The notes: generated by a model from the letters alone, not told the origin. 64,000 nt of DNA from Bradyrhizobium sp. 138 (GCF_023074075.1 NZ_JADPKT010000007.1:186001-250000); one strand, 5' to 3'. Counted from the first letter of the stretch, positions 37,025 through 48,409 are shown. Translations and numbers: made by a program.

Positions 37025-38490
37025 CTCGCGGGCGTGAAGCGGCCGGCCGCCTGCTCGATCACCTCGCCGAGCGAGAACAGCGTCTCCTCGTCGAAGGGCC
37101 GTCCGATCAGCTGCAGGCCGAGCGGCAGGCCTTGCGCGTCCTTGCCGGCGGGCACGGCGATGCCGGGCAGGCCGGCCATGTTCACGGTCACCGTGAAGAT
37201 GTCGTTGAGATACATCTCGACCGGATCGGCGCCGCCCTTCTCGCCGATGCCGAAGGCCGCCGAGGGTGTTGCCGGCGTGAGGATGGCGTCGACGCCCTTG
37301 GCGAAGCAGTCCTCAAAATCCTTCTTGATCAGCGTGCGCACCTTTTGGGCGCGCAGATAATAGGCGTCGTAATAGCCGGCCGAGAGCACATAGGTGCCGA
37401 TCATGACCCGGCGCTTCACCTCCGCGCCAAAACCTTCGGCACGGGTGTTCTCATAGAGCTCCTTGATGTTCCTGCCCTGGTCGCGCAGGCCGTAGCGCAC
37501 GCCGTCGTAGCGCGCGAGGTTGGAGGAGGCCTCCGCCGGCGCCACGATGTAATAGGCCGGCAGCGCGTATTTGGTGTGCGGCAGCGACACCTCGACCAGT
37601 TCGGCGCCCGCCGCCTTCAGCCAGGCCGCGCCCGCTTCCCAAAGCTTCTCGATCTCGGCCGGCATGCCGTCGAGGCGGTACTCCTTAGGAATACCGATCC
37701 TCATGCCCTTCACGGACTTGCCGATCGCAGCTTCGTAATCCGGCACGGGAATGTCGACCGAGGTCGTGTCCTTCGGATCGTGGCCGGCCATCGAGCGCAG
37801 CAGCATCGCGCTATCGCGCACGCTGCGCGCGATGGGACCGGCCTGATCGAGCGAGGAGGCAAAGGCGACGATGCCCCAGCGAGAGCAGCGGCCATAGGTC
37901 GGCTTGATGCCGACGGTCGCGGTGAACGCCGCCGGCTGGCGGATCGAGCCGCCGGTGTCGGTCGCGGTCGCGCCCATGCAGAGCAGCGCCGCCACGGCGG
38001 AGGCCGAGCCGCCGGACGAGCCACCCGGCACCAGCGTCGTGTTGCTTCCATCGCGCCGCCAGGGATTGCCGACGGGGCCGAAGCACGAGGTCTCGTTCGA
38101 CGAGCCCATCGCGAACTCGTCATTGTTGAGCTTGCCCAGCATCACGGCGCCGTCGCGCCAGAGCTGCGAGGTGATGGTCGACTCGTAAGTCGGCACGAAA
38201 TTGCCGAGGATCTTCGAGCACGCCGTGGTGCGCACGCCCTTGGTCGCGAACAAATCCTTGATGCCGAGCGGGATGCCGGCGAGCGGGCCGGCCTCACCCT
38301 TGGCGATCTTGTCGTCTGCGGCCTTCGCCATGTCGCGCGCCTGGTCCGGCGTTTCCATCACGAAGGCATTGAGCACGCGCGCGGCTTCGATCGCGGAGAG
38401 GTGCGCGTCGGTCAGCTCGAGGGACGTGAAGGTCTTGTCGGCGAGACCCTTGCGGGCCTCGGCGAGCGTCAGCGATGTCAAATCGGTCAT
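37015..38490 (-). CDS. gatA: Asp-tRNA(Asn)/Glu-tRNA(Gln) amidotransferase subunit A
   Basis: The 491-residue glutaminase subunit of GatCAB. The amidase-signature triad is K78 ([10 protein letters not shown]), S158 ([10 protein letters not shown]) and S182 ([11 protein letters not shown]). The length and full signature match family members. The start overlaps the stop of the upstream 70-residue gene by 4 nt. Confidence 0.96.
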   Translation of the reverse strand: MTDLTSLTLAEARKGLADKTFTSLELTDAHLSAIEAARVLNAFVMETPDQARDMAKAADDKIAKGEAGPLAGIPLGIKDLFATKGVRTTACSKILGNFVPTYESTITSQLWRDGAVMLGKLNNDEFAMGSSNETSCFGPVGNPWRRDGSNTTLVPGGSSGGSASAVAALLCMGATATDTGGSIRQPAAFTATVGIKPTYGRCSRWGIVAFASSLDQAGPIARSVRDSAMLLRSMAGHDPKDTTSVDIPVPDYEAAIGKSVKGMRIGIPKEYRLDGMPAEIEKLWEAGAAWLKAAGAELVEVSLPHTKYALPAYYIVAPAEASSNLARYDGVRYGLRDQGRNIKELYENTRAEGFGAEVKRRVMIGTYVLSAGYYDAYYLRAQKVRTLIKKDFEDCFAKGVDAILTPATPSAAFGIGEKGGADPVEMYLNDIFTVTVNMAGLPGIAVPAGKDAQGLPLGLQLIGRPFDEETLFSLGEVIEQAAGRFTPARWW

Positions 38491-38699
38491 TTGTTGATCG
38501 GGCTGCAGAAGAACGGAGACAGGGTCTTGTCGTTGGCCGGGTCGTCTTTTTTGGCGGCGGCTTTCGCAGCGGCCTCGATCTCGTCGAGCACGGCATTGAC
38601 GGCGACGTTGGGATCGGCAGCCTTGCCCTGCCGCTCCATCTTGTCGAGATAGTTCATGTAGGCCTGATAGGCCTTCTCATCGTCGCAAAGCAGACACAT
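38487..38699 (-). CDS. Small CxxC protein between gatC and gatA (70 aa)
   Basis: Opens [20 protein letters not shown], with C2 and C5 as a CxxC pair and a third cysteine near the end (C65 in FFCSPINK). The middle is a long charged helix. ATG 38699 is preferred to a TTG at 38714. Its stop overlaps the gatA start by 4 nt. A metal or redox role for the cysteines is possible but not shown. Not a known Gat subunit. Confidence 0.78.
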   Translation of the reverse strand: MCLLCDDEKAYQAYMNYLDKMERQGKAADPNVAVNAVLDEIEAAAKAAAKKDDPANDKTLSPFFCSPINK

Positions 38700-38774
38700 C
38701 GGACAACGTCCCAAGACCCTTTAGTTTTGACGCGTTTTCGCGAACCGGCTTCCACTTCGCTCGAAAACGCTATG

Positions 38775-40216
<1,442 letters not shown>

Positions 40217-40234
40217 GGTTTGCTCTCTCGTGGT

Positions 40235-41212
40235 TCAGGCAAGCGGTGCGATGGAATTACGCCGGCCGGTCAGCAGTTGCTCCGCCTCCGTCGCAATCCG
40301 TTCGACGATCTCGGCGGCGGGCGGAATATCATGGATCAGCCCGACCGCCTCGCCGGCAAAGACAGCGGCGACCTCAAAATTGCCCGCGGCCTTCGCCGCA
40401 GCATATTCCTTGGCAACCTCGCCCGCCCTTTGCATCAGCTCGATCTCACGGCCGGTCCAGCGCCTGATGTGTTCGTTGACCAGCGTTCGTGCCGTAAACG
40501 GGGCCGGCCAGAACAGGCTGCGCGACCAGTCAGCGACAACGCCGCGCACCGTGTCGTTGCTGCTGGCCATGCGAATGCGCTCCTTGGCCTCCTGCGCGCC
40601 GTTGGCCTCCACGCTCGCATAGAAGCGCGTGCCGATCAGCACGCCGGACGCGCCCAGCATCATCATGGCGGCAAGGCCCCTTCCGTCGGCGATCCCGCCG
40701 GCCGCGACAACAGGCACGCGTCCGGCCGCGAGATCGACCATCGCGGGCACGATGTCGACCGTGGTGCGCGATGCGCCATGGCCGCCGGCTTCGGTGCCCT
40801 GCGCGATCAGGATCTCCGCGCCGGCATCGAGCGCCTGCTTGGCCATGTCCTCGCTCTGCACCTGGCAGATCAATCGCGCGCCGGCCGCCTTGACCCGCGG
40901 CGCGAACGGCGCGGGATCGCCGAATGACAGCATGATGGCCCGCGGGCTAGCGTCGAGCGCGATGTCGAGCAGTTCGGCCTGTTTTGCCAGGCTCCAGGTG
41001 ATGAAGCCGATACCGAACGGCTCAAGGCCCTTCAGCCCTGCGGCCTCTGTCTGAAGCCGGGCGCGGTCGCCGTATCCGCCACCCAGGATGCCGAATCCGC
41101 CGGCCTCGCTGACAGCGCGGGTCAGCCGGCTGCCCGCGATCGTATCCATGGGGGCCGACAGGATTGGATGCCTGATCCCGAGCATCTCCGTCAGCGGCGT
41201 GGCGATCGGCAT
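40235..41212 (-). CDS. Nitronate monooxygenase-like flavoprotein (copy 2)
   Basis: A 325-residue paralogue of the next gene: MLGIRHPILSAPMDTIAGSR, GGFGILGGGYGD, AQGTEAGGHGASRTTVD and [22 protein letters not shown] 41212 has a GGGAGA Shine-Dalgarno; the extra 27 residues upstream are not supported. It is transcribed divergently from the LysR gene, so LysR control of both NMO genes is likely by position. Confidence 0.9.
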   Translation of the reverse strand: MPIATPLTEMLGIRHPILSAPMDTIAGSRLTRAVSEAGGFGILGGGYGDRARLQTEAAGLKGLEPFGIGFITWSLAKQAELLDIALDASPRAIMLSFGDPAPFAPRVKAAGARLICQVQSEDMAKQALDAGAEILIAQGTEAGGHGASRTTVDIVPAMVDLAAGRVPVVAAGGIADGRGLAAMMMLGASGVLIGTRFYASVEANGAQEAKERIRMASSNDTVRGVVADWSRSLFWPAPFTARTLVNEHIRRWTGREIELMQRAGEVAKEYAAAKAAGNFEVAAVFAGEAVGLIHDIPPAAEIVERIATEAEQLLTGRRNSIAPLA

Positions 41213-41307
41213 GGGTTCTCCCACTCTGGACAGGAAGATTAGGCGCGAATAACATTCTTCAAAATTGAATTCTACAGAACTCTGCCATCTCAAAAGAGAA
41301 ACGGACC

Positions 41308-42198
41308 ATGGAACTCGGCGACCTCAAGACCTTTGCCGCCGTCGCCCGGGCCGGCGGCATCACCCGCGCCGCGGAGGAGCTGAACACGGTGCAGTCGAAC
41401 GTCACCCAGCGCGTGAAGGCGTTGGAGGCGGAGATCGGCACGGCGCTGTTCGAACGCCATAGCCGCGGCATGACGCTGACCGGCGCCGGCAAGCGCCTCC
41501 TGCCCTATGCACAGCGGATGGCCGCGTTGTCGCGCGAGGCCGTGCTGGCCGCGCGCGACGATGGCGAGCCAAAGGGACCACTTGCGATCGGCTCGATGGA
41601 GACGACCGCGGCGGTGCGGCTGCCGCCGCTGCTCGCCGATTTCCACCGCCGCTTTCCCGCCGTGCGGCTCTCCTTGCGCACCGCGCCGACGGCCGACCTC
41701 GTCGCAGCCGTGCTCGAAGGTGCGCTCGACGGTGCCTTCGTCGCCGGTCCGATCGCGCATGACGACCTCATCGCGACAAGCGCCTTCCGCGAGGAGCTGG
41801 TGCTGGTCAGCGCGCGGCGCTGGACTTCGCTTGCCGAGCTGCGCGCCGGCACGCCGGAGTCCGGCCCGACCGCGCTGGTGTTCCGCACCGGCTGCACCTA
41901 CCGCCAACGGCTCGAGCAGATCTTCGTCGAGTTCGGCTGGCCTTCGGCCGCACGTTTCGAGCTCGGCACGCTCGACGGCATGATCGGCTGCGTCGCCGCC
42001 GACATGGGCGTGACGCTATTGCCGCGTGCGGTCGTCGAACGCAGCGCCATGAATGGAAGCGTCTCGATCCATACGTTGAGCGCCTCGCATGCGCGCGTCG
42101 AGACGCTCTTCATCCAACGCTGTGCCGGACATCGAACCAGCGCGCTGAGCGGTTTTGCCGACTGCCTGAAATCCGACGAGGACGTCATCGCCGCTTGA
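41308..42198 (+). CDS. LysR family transcriptional regulator
   Basis: 296 residues. The winged helix-turn-helix is MELGDLKTFAAVARAGGITR through NVTQRVKALEAEIGTALFER. The inducer-binding domain begins about residue 90 (LAIGSMETTAAVRLPPLL). It is 95 bp from the start of the divergent nitronate monooxygenase gene; the intervening DNA would hold the operator. The cyclase-family gene downstream is 208 bp away with its own Shine-Dalgarno. Confidence 0.92.
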   Translation: MELGDLKTFAAVARAGGITRAAEELNTVQSNVTQRVKALEAEIGTALFERHSRGMTLTGAGKRLLPYAQRMAALSREAVLAARDDGEPKGPLAIGSMETTAAVRLPPLLADFHRRFPAVRLSLRTAPTADLVAAVLEGALDGAFVAGPIAHDDLIATSAFREELVLVSARRWTSLAELRAGTPESGPTALVFRTGCTYRQRLEQIFVEFGWPSAARFELGTLDGMIGCVAADMGVTLLPRAVVERSAMNGSVSIHTLSASHARVETLFIQRCAGHRTSALSGFADCLKSDEDVIAA

Positions 42199-42406
42199 CG
42201 CGCGACGCTTCGTTCCATCGCGCGAAATTCACTGTCACAAATCTGTCGTATTTGAATCGATCGCGCGCTGCGCTCCGTTGAGCCCTCGCAGCGCAGCGCG
42301 TTGAATCATTTTGAAGCGCGCGCGCCTTCTGCGTTACGATGCGTCACTGGCCAGCGCAAAACCATAACCAAGCCTAACATCGGCAAAAACAGTGGGAGGA
42401 CTATCG

Positions 42407-43342
42407 ATGCGCAATACGCTCGTGTTGTGCTGCGTCGCTGCGTTGTCGGCGATATCTGGAACTGCAAGCGCACAGGACTGGACCAAATCGAAATGGGGGC
42501 CGAACGACGAGATCGGCGCCGCCAACTACATGACGCCCGAAATCGTTGTGAAGGCCGCCTCGCTGGTGAAGACCGGCAAGACCTACGCACTCGGCATTCC
42601 CGTCACGCCGCAAACGCCGGCCTATCCGCCGCGCGCATTCAAGCTCACCATCGTGCAGCCCGGACAGGCCGGCAGCCCGGGTCTCGGTCCCAACAAGGCG
42701 ACCTACAACGACGACATCCTCGACACCTGGGTCGGTATCGGCAGCCAGCTCGACGGACTCGGACATCTCGGCGTCGAGCACGTCTATTACAACGGCAACA
42801 AGCTGGCTGATTTCGCCGATCCGAACGGACTGAAGAAGCTCGGCATCGAAAAAGTGCCGCCAATGGTCACGCGCGGCGTGCTGCTCGACATGGCCGCCTA
42901 CTTCAAGACCGACGTGGTCAAGGAAGGCACCGCCTTCAACGTCAAGGAAATCGAGGAAGCCGCCAAGCAGCAGAACGTCGAGATCCGGCAAGGCGACGTC
43001 GTCATCTTCCACACCGGCTGGCTCAGCCTGATCGGCAAGGATGACAAGCGCTACTCGGCCGGCGAGCCCGGTCTCGGCGTCGAAGGCGCGAAGTACCTCA
43101 CCGGCAAGGGCGTCGTCGCCATCGGCGCCGACACCTGGGCGCTCGAAGTGCTGCCGTTCGAATCCAAAAACGTGTTCGAGGTGCACCAGATCCTGCTCGC
43201 GATGAACGGGACCTACATCCTCGAAAACATGGACACCGCCGCGCTGGCCCGGGACAAGGGCTACGAATTCCTGTTCGTGCTGGGACAGCCGCGTTGGACC
43301 GGCGGCGTGCAGGCGATGATCAACCCGATCGCGATCCGCTGA
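42407..43342 (+). CDS. Secreted cyclase-family (kynurenine formamidase-fold) hydrolase
   Basis: 311 residues with signal peptide MRNTLVLCCVAALSAISG then TASAQ, so exported. The mature part fits the PF04199 cyclase family: WGPNDEIGAANYMTPE, AYPPRAFKLT and GDVVIFHTGWLSL. The classical metal motif HxGTHxD is altered to GIGSQLDGLGH, so two histidines are replaced while Asp and the last His remain; this is a recognised-looking subgroup of the family. Start ATG 42407 follows GGGAGGA. Substrate unknown. Confidence 0.85.
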   Translation: MRNTLVLCCVAALSAISGTASAQDWTKSKWGPNDEIGAANYMTPEIVVKAASLVKTGKTYALGIPVTPQTPAYPPRAFKLTIVQPGQAGSPGLGPNKATYNDDILDTWVGIGSQLDGLGHLGVEHVYYNGNKLADFADPNGLKKLGIEKVPPMVTRGVLLDMAAYFKTDVVKEGTAFNVKEIEEAAKQQNVEIRQGDVVIFHTGWLSLIGKDDKRYSAGEPGLGVEGAKYLTGKGVVAIGADTWALEVLPFESKNVFEVHQILLAMNGTYILENMDTAALARDKGYEFLFVLGQPRWTGGVQAMINPIAIR

Positions 43343-43353
43343 TGTGCTACCCC

Positions 43354-43378
43354 GGGCGAGGCGTCTCATGCCTCGCCC
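43354..43378. terminator. Hairpin between convergent genes
   Basis: GGGCGAGGC and GCCTCGCCC form a 9-bp GC-rich stem with a 7-base loop, 12 bp past the cyclase-family stop and 10 bp before the stop of the convergent small membrane protein gene. It lacks a good T-tract on either side, so termination is probable but not certain. Confidence 0.6.
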
Positions 43379-43387
43379 GTCCCCTCC

Positions 43388-43603
43388 TTACCGCGGCCTG
43401 AGCTGCCACCGCCGCAGCGCCACGACGGCCCAGATCGCTTCGACCAGGCCGAACGGCCAGGCGCCCTGGAGAAAACCGTAGGCCGAGCCTAGTCCGCAGG
43501 ACGCCGCAAACAGCAGCACGAACCAATGGCTGCGGTCTTCCATCGCATAACAGACCAGCATCGCCGTGACGGCGAACAGGCCGAATAATGTCAGCGCATC
43601 CAT
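43388..43603 (-). CDS. Small membrane protein (71 aa)
   Basis: Starts [20 protein letters not shown], followed by two further hydrophobic segments ([19 protein letters not shown] and [16 protein letters not shown]). It resembles the small uncharacterised three-span proteins often found beside ruvX in Bradyrhizobium. ATG 43603 is divergent from ruvX. Function unknown. Confidence 0.75.
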   Translation of the reverse strand: MDALTLFGLFAVTAMLVCYAMEDRSHWFVLLFAASCGLGSAYGFLQGAWPFGLVEAIWAVVALRRWQLRPR

Positions 43604-43650
43604 GTTCCGGGGTTCACTCCGCAGCGCGACGCATGATATGCGCTAAATCC

Positions 43651-44142
43651 ATGCCGGCTCTTATCCTGCCTCTCGTCGATGCTGCAACCCACTGGCCCGC
43701 GCGCGGCGCGCTGGTCGGGCTCGACCTCGGCACCAAGACCATCGGCGTTGCCGTGTCCGACCCGGACCGGCGGCTTGCGACCGGCGTCGAAACGATCCAG
43801 CGCAAGGCGTTCAAGCAGGATGCCGCCCGCCTTCTCGCAATTGCGGCCGAGCGCAAGGCGGCCGGCTTCGTGCTGGGCCTGCCCATCAACATGGACGGCA
43901 GCGAGGGCCCGCGCGCGCAATCCACCCGCGCCTTCGCCCGCAATCTCGCCGGCCTGACCGCCCTGCCCATCGGCCTCTGGGACGAGCGCCTCTCGACCGC
44001 GGCGGTCGAGCGCGAGCTGATCGGCATGGATGTCAGCCGCGCCAAGCGCGCCGAGGTGATCGACGAGCATGCCGCGATCTTCATCCTGCAGGGCGCGCTC
44101 GACCGCCTCGCCAATCTTCGCGCCGGCCCGGGGACTGACTGA
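43651..44142 (+). CDS. ruvX: Putative pre-16S rRNA nuclease / Holliday junction resolvase-like YqgF
   Basis: 163 residues of the RNase H-like YqgF family. Motifs: [17 protein letters not shown] with the first catalytic Asp, [31 protein letters not shown] and the final Asp region [16 protein letters not shown]. Probable role in 16S rRNA 5' end maturation. ATG 43651 fits the usual start; ATG 43633 is also possible. Confidence 0.93.
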   Translation: MPALILPLVDAATHWPARGALVGLDLGTKTIGVAVSDPDRRLATGVETIQRKAFKQDAARLLAIAAERKAAGFVLGLPINMDGSEGPRAQSTRAFARNLAGLTALPIGLWDERLSTAAVERELIGMDVSRAKRAEVIDEHAAIFILQGALDRLANLRAGPGTD

Positions 44143-44145
44143 TCC

Positions 44146-45069
44146 ATGGCCGTCGTGATTGCGGCGCTGCTGCCGGTGTTCATTCTCATCGTGCTCGGCG
44201 TGGTGCTGAAGCGCAGCCTGATGCGGCTCGACACGCAATGGCACGGGCTGGAGCGGCTGACCTATTTCGTGCTGTTTCCGATGCTGCTGATCCAGACGCT
44301 GGTGAAGGCCGACCTCTCCAAGGTGCCAGTCGCCGGCGTCGGCGGCGCGCTGCTGCTGTCGGCGCTCGCGATGTCGCTGCTCTGCCTCGCGCTCCGCCCG
44401 GCCCTTTCGCGGCTCGGCATCGACGGTCCCGCCTTCACCTCGATCTTCCAGGGCGCGACGCGCTGGCAGACCTTCGTCGGGCTGTCCGTCTGCGCCAACA
44501 TGTTCGGCGATGTCGGGCTGGCGCTCGCCTCGGTGGCCATGGTCGCGATCATCCCCCTGGTCAATGTGTTCAGCGTCGCGGTGCTCGCCCATTATGCCGC
44601 GCCCGAAAAGCAATCCGGCCGCGCCATCGTCCTGACCTTGGTGCGCAATCCCCTGATCTGGGCCTGCGCGATCGGGCTCCTGGTCAATGTCGCCCACCTG
44701 CCGTTGCCAAAACTCTGGCATGAGGTGGCGGACGCGCTCAGCCGCTCCTCGCTCGCGATCGGCCTGCTCGTCACCGGCGCAGGGCTGCATCTGGAAGGCC
44801 TGCTGCGCCCGAGCGCTGGCGCCGCAATCGGCGTCGCTTTCAAGCTGGTGCTGATGCCGGCAATCGCCCTCGCTCTCGCCGTCTGGTTCGCCCTGTCGGG
44901 CGAGAGCCTCGCAATCGTCGCGATCTGCTCCGCCGTCCCGACCTCGTCGAGCGCCTATGTCCTGGCACGCCAGATGGGCGGCGATGCGCCGCTGCTGGCG
45001 CAGATCATCACGCTGCAGACGATTTTGGCCGCGATCACGATGCCGATCGCGATCGCGCTGGTGGCCTAG
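44146..45069 (+). CDS. AEC family transporter (auxin efflux carrier-like)
   Basis: A 307-residue membrane transporter with about ten hydrophobic segments, beginning MAVVIAALLPVFILIVLGVV. The two-half architecture and the segment VAICSAVPTSSSAYVLARQMGGD are characteristic of this family, which exports small organic acids. It follows ruvX by three bases, likely on the same transcript, and its end overlaps the convergent CPBP gene by 4 nt. Substrate unknown. Confidence 0.9.
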   Translation: MAVVIAALLPVFILIVLGVVLKRSLMRLDTQWHGLERLTYFVLFPMLLIQTLVKADLSKVPVAGVGGALLLSALAMSLLCLALRPALSRLGIDGPAFTSIFQGATRWQTFVGLSVCANMFGDVGLALASVAMVAIIPLVNVFSVAVLAHYAAPEKQSGRAIVLTLVRNPLIWACAIGLLVNVAHLPLPKLWHEVADALSRSSLAIGLLVTGAGLHLEGLLRPSAGAAIGVAFKLVLMPAIALALAVWFALSGESLAIVAICSAVPTSSSAYVLARQMGGDAPLLAQIITLQTILAAITMPIAIALVA

Positions 45070-45857
45070 CTCCCCAGCCACATCGTCAGCACCACCGCTG
45101 TCAGATTGTTCAGCGCGTGCAGCACGATCGTCAGCCAGAGCGAATTGGCGCGATAACGCATGTAGCCGAACCACAGGCCGATGCAGAAGACCTCGGCGAG
45201 GAAGTACATGTCGTATTGCAGGTGCACGATCGTCCAGACCAGCGACGACAACAGGATCGCGCCAGGTATCCGCAGGAAGCTCGTCGACCAGCCACGGAAC
45301 AGGAAGCCGCGCGCCAGAGTCTCTTCCGACATCGGCGCGGCCACGCTGAAGGCGAACAGAAGCAACAGCGCCGCGCCCTTGTCGCGACCGGATTTCAGCA
45401 GGTCGGTCATGAAGCCCGGCGTCGCCTCGCGGCCGAGCGCGCGCGACATCGTTTCCCAGACCAGCACGATCAGGATGAGGCCGACGGCGCCGAACAGCAG
45501 CTGCTTCCACGACGGCCAATGCAGCGCGAGATAGTCGATGAAGGAGGCCTTCTTGATGCGGATGGCGAGCCACACCGCAAGAAGCGTCGCCGGCAGGCCC
45601 ATGATGACCGAGAGCGCGAGCGTCTGGGGCTCGTGACCGACGAGCTGGACCGAGGCGAGATCCATGGGAAGACCGCGCAGCGCTGCCAGCAATACGACCG
45701 CGCCGATCTGCCCAACGAACATCGCGACGAAGATGAAGAGGCCCCACAGCGCCGTGCCCCAGAACTTCCAGACGCGTGGGCTGGCGGGAGTCTCGATGAG
45801 CGGCAGATGATCGGGATTGAGGGAATCCATCAAGAGGCTTTCGTTGGGGAGGCTCAT
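45066..45857 (-). CDS. CPBP family intramembrane metalloprotease
   Basis: A 263-residue polytopic membrane protein with the CAAX-protease/bacteriocin-processing motifs: SEETLARGFLFRG (EExxxR), WTIVHLQYD (His) and VLHALNNLTAV (HxxxN). The metal site is therefore intact. The ATG overlaps the aidB stop as ATGA, so it is coupled to aidB. An internal ATG at 45830 is possible. Substrate not predictable. Confidence 0.88.
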   Translation of the reverse strand: MSLPNESLLMDSLNPDHLPLIETPASPRVWKFWGTALWGLFIFVAMFVGQIGAVVLLAALRGLPMDLASVQLVGHEPQTLALSVIMGLPATLLAVWLAIRIKKASFIDYLALHWPSWKQLLFGAVGLILIVLVWETMSRALGREATPGFMTDLLKSGRDKGAALLLLFAFSVAAPMSEETLARGFLFRGWSTSFLRIPGAILLSSLVWTIVHLQYDMYFLAEVFCIGLWFGYMRYRANSLWLTIVLHALNNLTAVVLTMWLGS

Positions 45858-47497
45858 GGCAGCGCCCGCGCCAGCAGCGCGCGCACGTCGCCGCTGTCCA
45901 GCTCGACCGCGCCGTACATGCTGGCGTGATTGGCCGCGAGACGCGTGGCAGCGAACAGCTCGGCATGGCGCGGGGACACGCCGTTCAACGCCGCAGCGGC
46001 GGCCAGCAATGCCAGGTTCTCGACGGCAAGGCGCGCGACGCGCTCGCCATCGGCGCGCCGGAAAGTCTTGCCGATGAACGCGACGGCCTCACCAGCCCCC
46101 GGCAGACCCTTCGTTTCGGCCGTGAGCGATTGCAGCACCGCCATCGCAGCCTCCGGCTCGCGTGAGAGCGCGCGGAGCACGTCGAGGCACATCACGTTGC
46201 CCGAGCCCTCCCAGATCGCGTTGACCGGCGCCTCCCGATAGTGGCGCGCCAGAATGCCGTCCTCGACATAGCCATTGCCGCCGAGGCATTCCATGGCTTC
46301 GTATAGGAACGGCGGCGCGCTCTTGCAGGTCCAGTATTTGATCGCCGGCGTCAGCAGCCGCATATAAGCGGCCTCGGCCGCATCGTGCGGCATGCGATCG
46401 AAGGCGCGGCAGAGCCGCATCACCAGCGCCGTGCTCGCCTCCACATGCAGCGCCATGTCCGACAGCACGGCCTGCATCAGCGGCTGGTCGGCGAGATGCT
46501 TCTGGAACACGCTGCGGTGACGGGCGTGATGCAGCGCATGGGCGAGGCCCGAACGCATCAAGCCGACGGAGGCGATCGCGCAATCCTGCCGCGTCAGCTG
46601 CACCATCTGGATGATGGTGCGGATGCCCTTGCCCTCCTCGCCGATCCGTTCGGCGTAAGCACCGACGAACTCGACTTCCGAGGAGGCATTGGAGCGATTG
46701 CCGAGCTTGTCCTTCAGCCGCTGGAACTGGATCGCATTCACCGAGCCATCCGGCGCGAAGCGCGGCATGAAGAAACAGGTTAGTCCGCCCTCGGCCTGCG
46801 CCAGCACCAGGAACGCATCGCACATCGGCGCCGACATGAACCATTTATGGCCGGTGATGCGATAGGCCTCGCCCTCGCGCACCGCGCGGGTCATGTTGGC
46901 GCGCACGTCGGTGCCGCCCTGCTTCTCGGTCATGCCCATGCCGAGGGTCATGCCGCGCTTCTCCCACCACGGCGCAAAGCTCGGGTCGTAGCTCCTGGTC
47001 GACAGCACCGGCATCACGCGCGCGAGCAGGTCCGGCTGCATCGCCAGCGCACCGACCGAGGCGCGCGTCATCGTGATCGGACAGAGGTGGCCGGTCTCAA
47101 CTTGCGCGGCGATGTAGAATTTTGCCGCACGAATGACTTCGGCAGCATCGCCCGCAGGCTTTCCATCCGCCGTCCACGTCGAATTGTGCACGCCGGCGTG
47201 CGCAGAGTGCGCCATCAGCTCGTGATAGGCGGGGTGAAACTCGACCTGGTCGCGGCGATTGCCTTTGGCATCGAAGCTGCGCAGTTTCGGCGTGTTCTCG
47301 TTCGCGGCGCGCCCGCGGTCGGCCATCGCAGCCGAGCCCCATTGCTTGCCGAACTGGGACAGCTCGCGTTCAGCCGCCGCGCCGCCATTGGCCTTGACCG
47401 CCTCGACCAGCGGCTGGTCCACGGTGAACAGGTCGATATCCTCGAACGGGGGCGATTGATTGAAGACCTCGTGGGTCGCAAAGCTCGGCTGGGTCAT
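45854..47497 (-). CDS. aidB: AidB-like acyl-CoA dehydrogenase (alkylation response)
   Basis: 547 residues, the length of AidB rather than of ordinary acyl-CoA dehydrogenases. The start MTQPSFATHEVFNQSPPFED is typical of AidB. The FAD-binding region shows GMGMTEKQGGTDVRANMT and HKWFMSAPMCD. The C-terminal ECLGGNGYVEDGILARHYRE, then WEGSGNVMCLDVLRAL, complete the family pattern. It binds FAD and DNA in E. coli and protects against alkylation. It lies between a VanX-like gene and a CPBP protease gene on one strand. Confidence 0.92.
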   Translation of the reverse strand: MTQPSFATHEVFNQSPPFEDIDLFTVDQPLVEAVKANGGAAAERELSQFGKQWGSAAMADRGRAANENTPKLRSFDAKGNRRDQVEFHPAYHELMAHSAHAGVHNSTWTADGKPAGDAAEVIRAAKFYIAAQVETGHLCPITMTRASVGALAMQPDLLARVMPVLSTRSYDPSFAPWWEKRGMTLGMGMTEKQGGTDVRANMTRAVREGEAYRITGHKWFMSAPMCDAFLVLAQAEGGLTCFFMPRFAPDGSVNAIQFQRLKDKLGNRSNASSEVEFVGAYAERIGEEGKGIRTIIQMVQLTRQDCAIASVGLMRSGLAHALHHARHRSVFQKHLADQPLMQAVLSDMALHVEASTALVMRLCRAFDRMPHDAAEAAYMRLLTPAIKYWTCKSAPPFLYEAMECLGGNGYVEDGILARHYREAPVNAIWEGSGNVMCLDVLRALSREPEAAMAVLQSLTAETKGLPGAGEAVAFIGKTFRRADGERVARLAVENLALLAAAAALNGVSPRHAELFAATRLAANHASMYGAVELDSGDVRALLARALP

Positions 47498-47515
47498 CAG
47501 GTTCCTCGGCGGACT

Positions 47516-48265
47516 TTAGTTCCGGCGCGGCTGGATCGGGAAATCATAGGCTGCCCCACCGGCCCCCGGCAGGGAAAAATGCCACCACTCCTTCGAATAG
47601 TTCACAAAGCCTTGCCTGGCCATCGCAGCCACCAGCCGCTTGCGCCAGGCGCGCTGCTCCGGTGTGATCGACGTTACAGCGGTATGGGCTTTGGTATCGG
47701 TGCAGTCGTAGCCGGTGCCCATGTCGACGCTGCCTTCCGGTACGCGCGCCGCGACCGGCGCGGTGCAATCGGCATAGGGCTTTGACGGATCATATTTGGC
47801 GGAATTGTCGGCTTTGAGATCGACCAAAGTGAGATCGAGCGCTGCGCCGGTGGAATGCTGCGAACGGCTCGCGATGTAGCCAAGGCGGAACAGCTCGGTC
47901 TTCGGGATCTTCGGATTGTAGCGCCGCTCGGCCGCGGTCTCGTGGCCGTTCTGCGACCACTTGACCATGTCGAGCGAGGCCCGCGCCGGCCGGTAACAGT
48001 CGAACATTTTGAGCGACAGGTTTTGCCCCGCCAGTTCCTCCTGCACCGCCTTCAGCCGCAGCCCCACCTCCCTTTTGACCACGCACTCTCCGGCGCCGTA
48101 GCCGGCGAGCGGACGGCCGACGAAATTGTTCGACGTGGCGTAGCGGATGTCCTGGATGATGCTGGGATCGATGTCGCGCAAGTAAACGAAGCCGCCGGGG
48201 AGTGGCCGGGCGTGGGCAGAGGAGATTGTTGCTGCGGCCAAGAGCACAGTTAGAACTGTCTTCAC
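47516..48265 (-). CDS. M15 family D-Ala-D-Ala dipeptidase (VanX-like), exported
   Basis: A 249-residue exported zinc peptidase. Signal peptide MKTVLTVLLAAATISSAHA with GTG start 48265 (a purine-rich GGGGGCT precedes it). The zinc/catalytic motif is SQHSTGAALDLTL and the second metal block is KEWWHFSLPG, as in VanX. MFDCYRPARASLDMVKWSQ precedes them. It probably trims D-Ala-D-Ala in the periplasm; a link to glycopeptide resistance is not implied. Its stop is 18 bp before aidB. Confidence 0.9.
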   Translation of the reverse strand: MKTVLTVLLAAATISSAHARPLPGGFVYLRDIDPSIIQDIRYATSNNFVGRPLAGYGAGECVVKREVGLRLKAVQEELAGQNLSLKMFDCYRPARASLDMVKWSQNGHETAAERRYNPKIPKTELFRLGYIASRSQHSTGAALDLTLVDLKADNSAKYDPSKPYADCTAPVAARVPEGSVDMGTGYDCTDTKAHTAVTSITPEQRAWRKRLVAAMARQGFVNYSKEWWHFSLPGAGGAAYDFPIQPRRN

Positions 48266-48285
48266 GAAAGCCCCCACATCGTTTT

Positions 48286-48409
48286 GGCCGGGCTTATCCC
48301 GGCCATCCACGTACTTTTACGTCAAATGCGATAGAAGAACGTGGATGCCCGGGACATTGGCAAGCGGAAGCGACGCCGTCCTTTGGACGGCTACGCCCGG
48401 GCATGACGG
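48286..48409. repeat. Palindromic repeat upstream of VanX-like gene
   Basis: GGCCGGG CTTAT CCCGGCC is a hairpin at the left; ATCCACGT and ACGTGGAT pair across the middle; GCCCGGGACATTGG and CGCCCGGGCATGACGG close the element. This CGTGGATGCCCGGG family is frequent in Bradyrhizobium as I recall. Confidence 0.8.
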
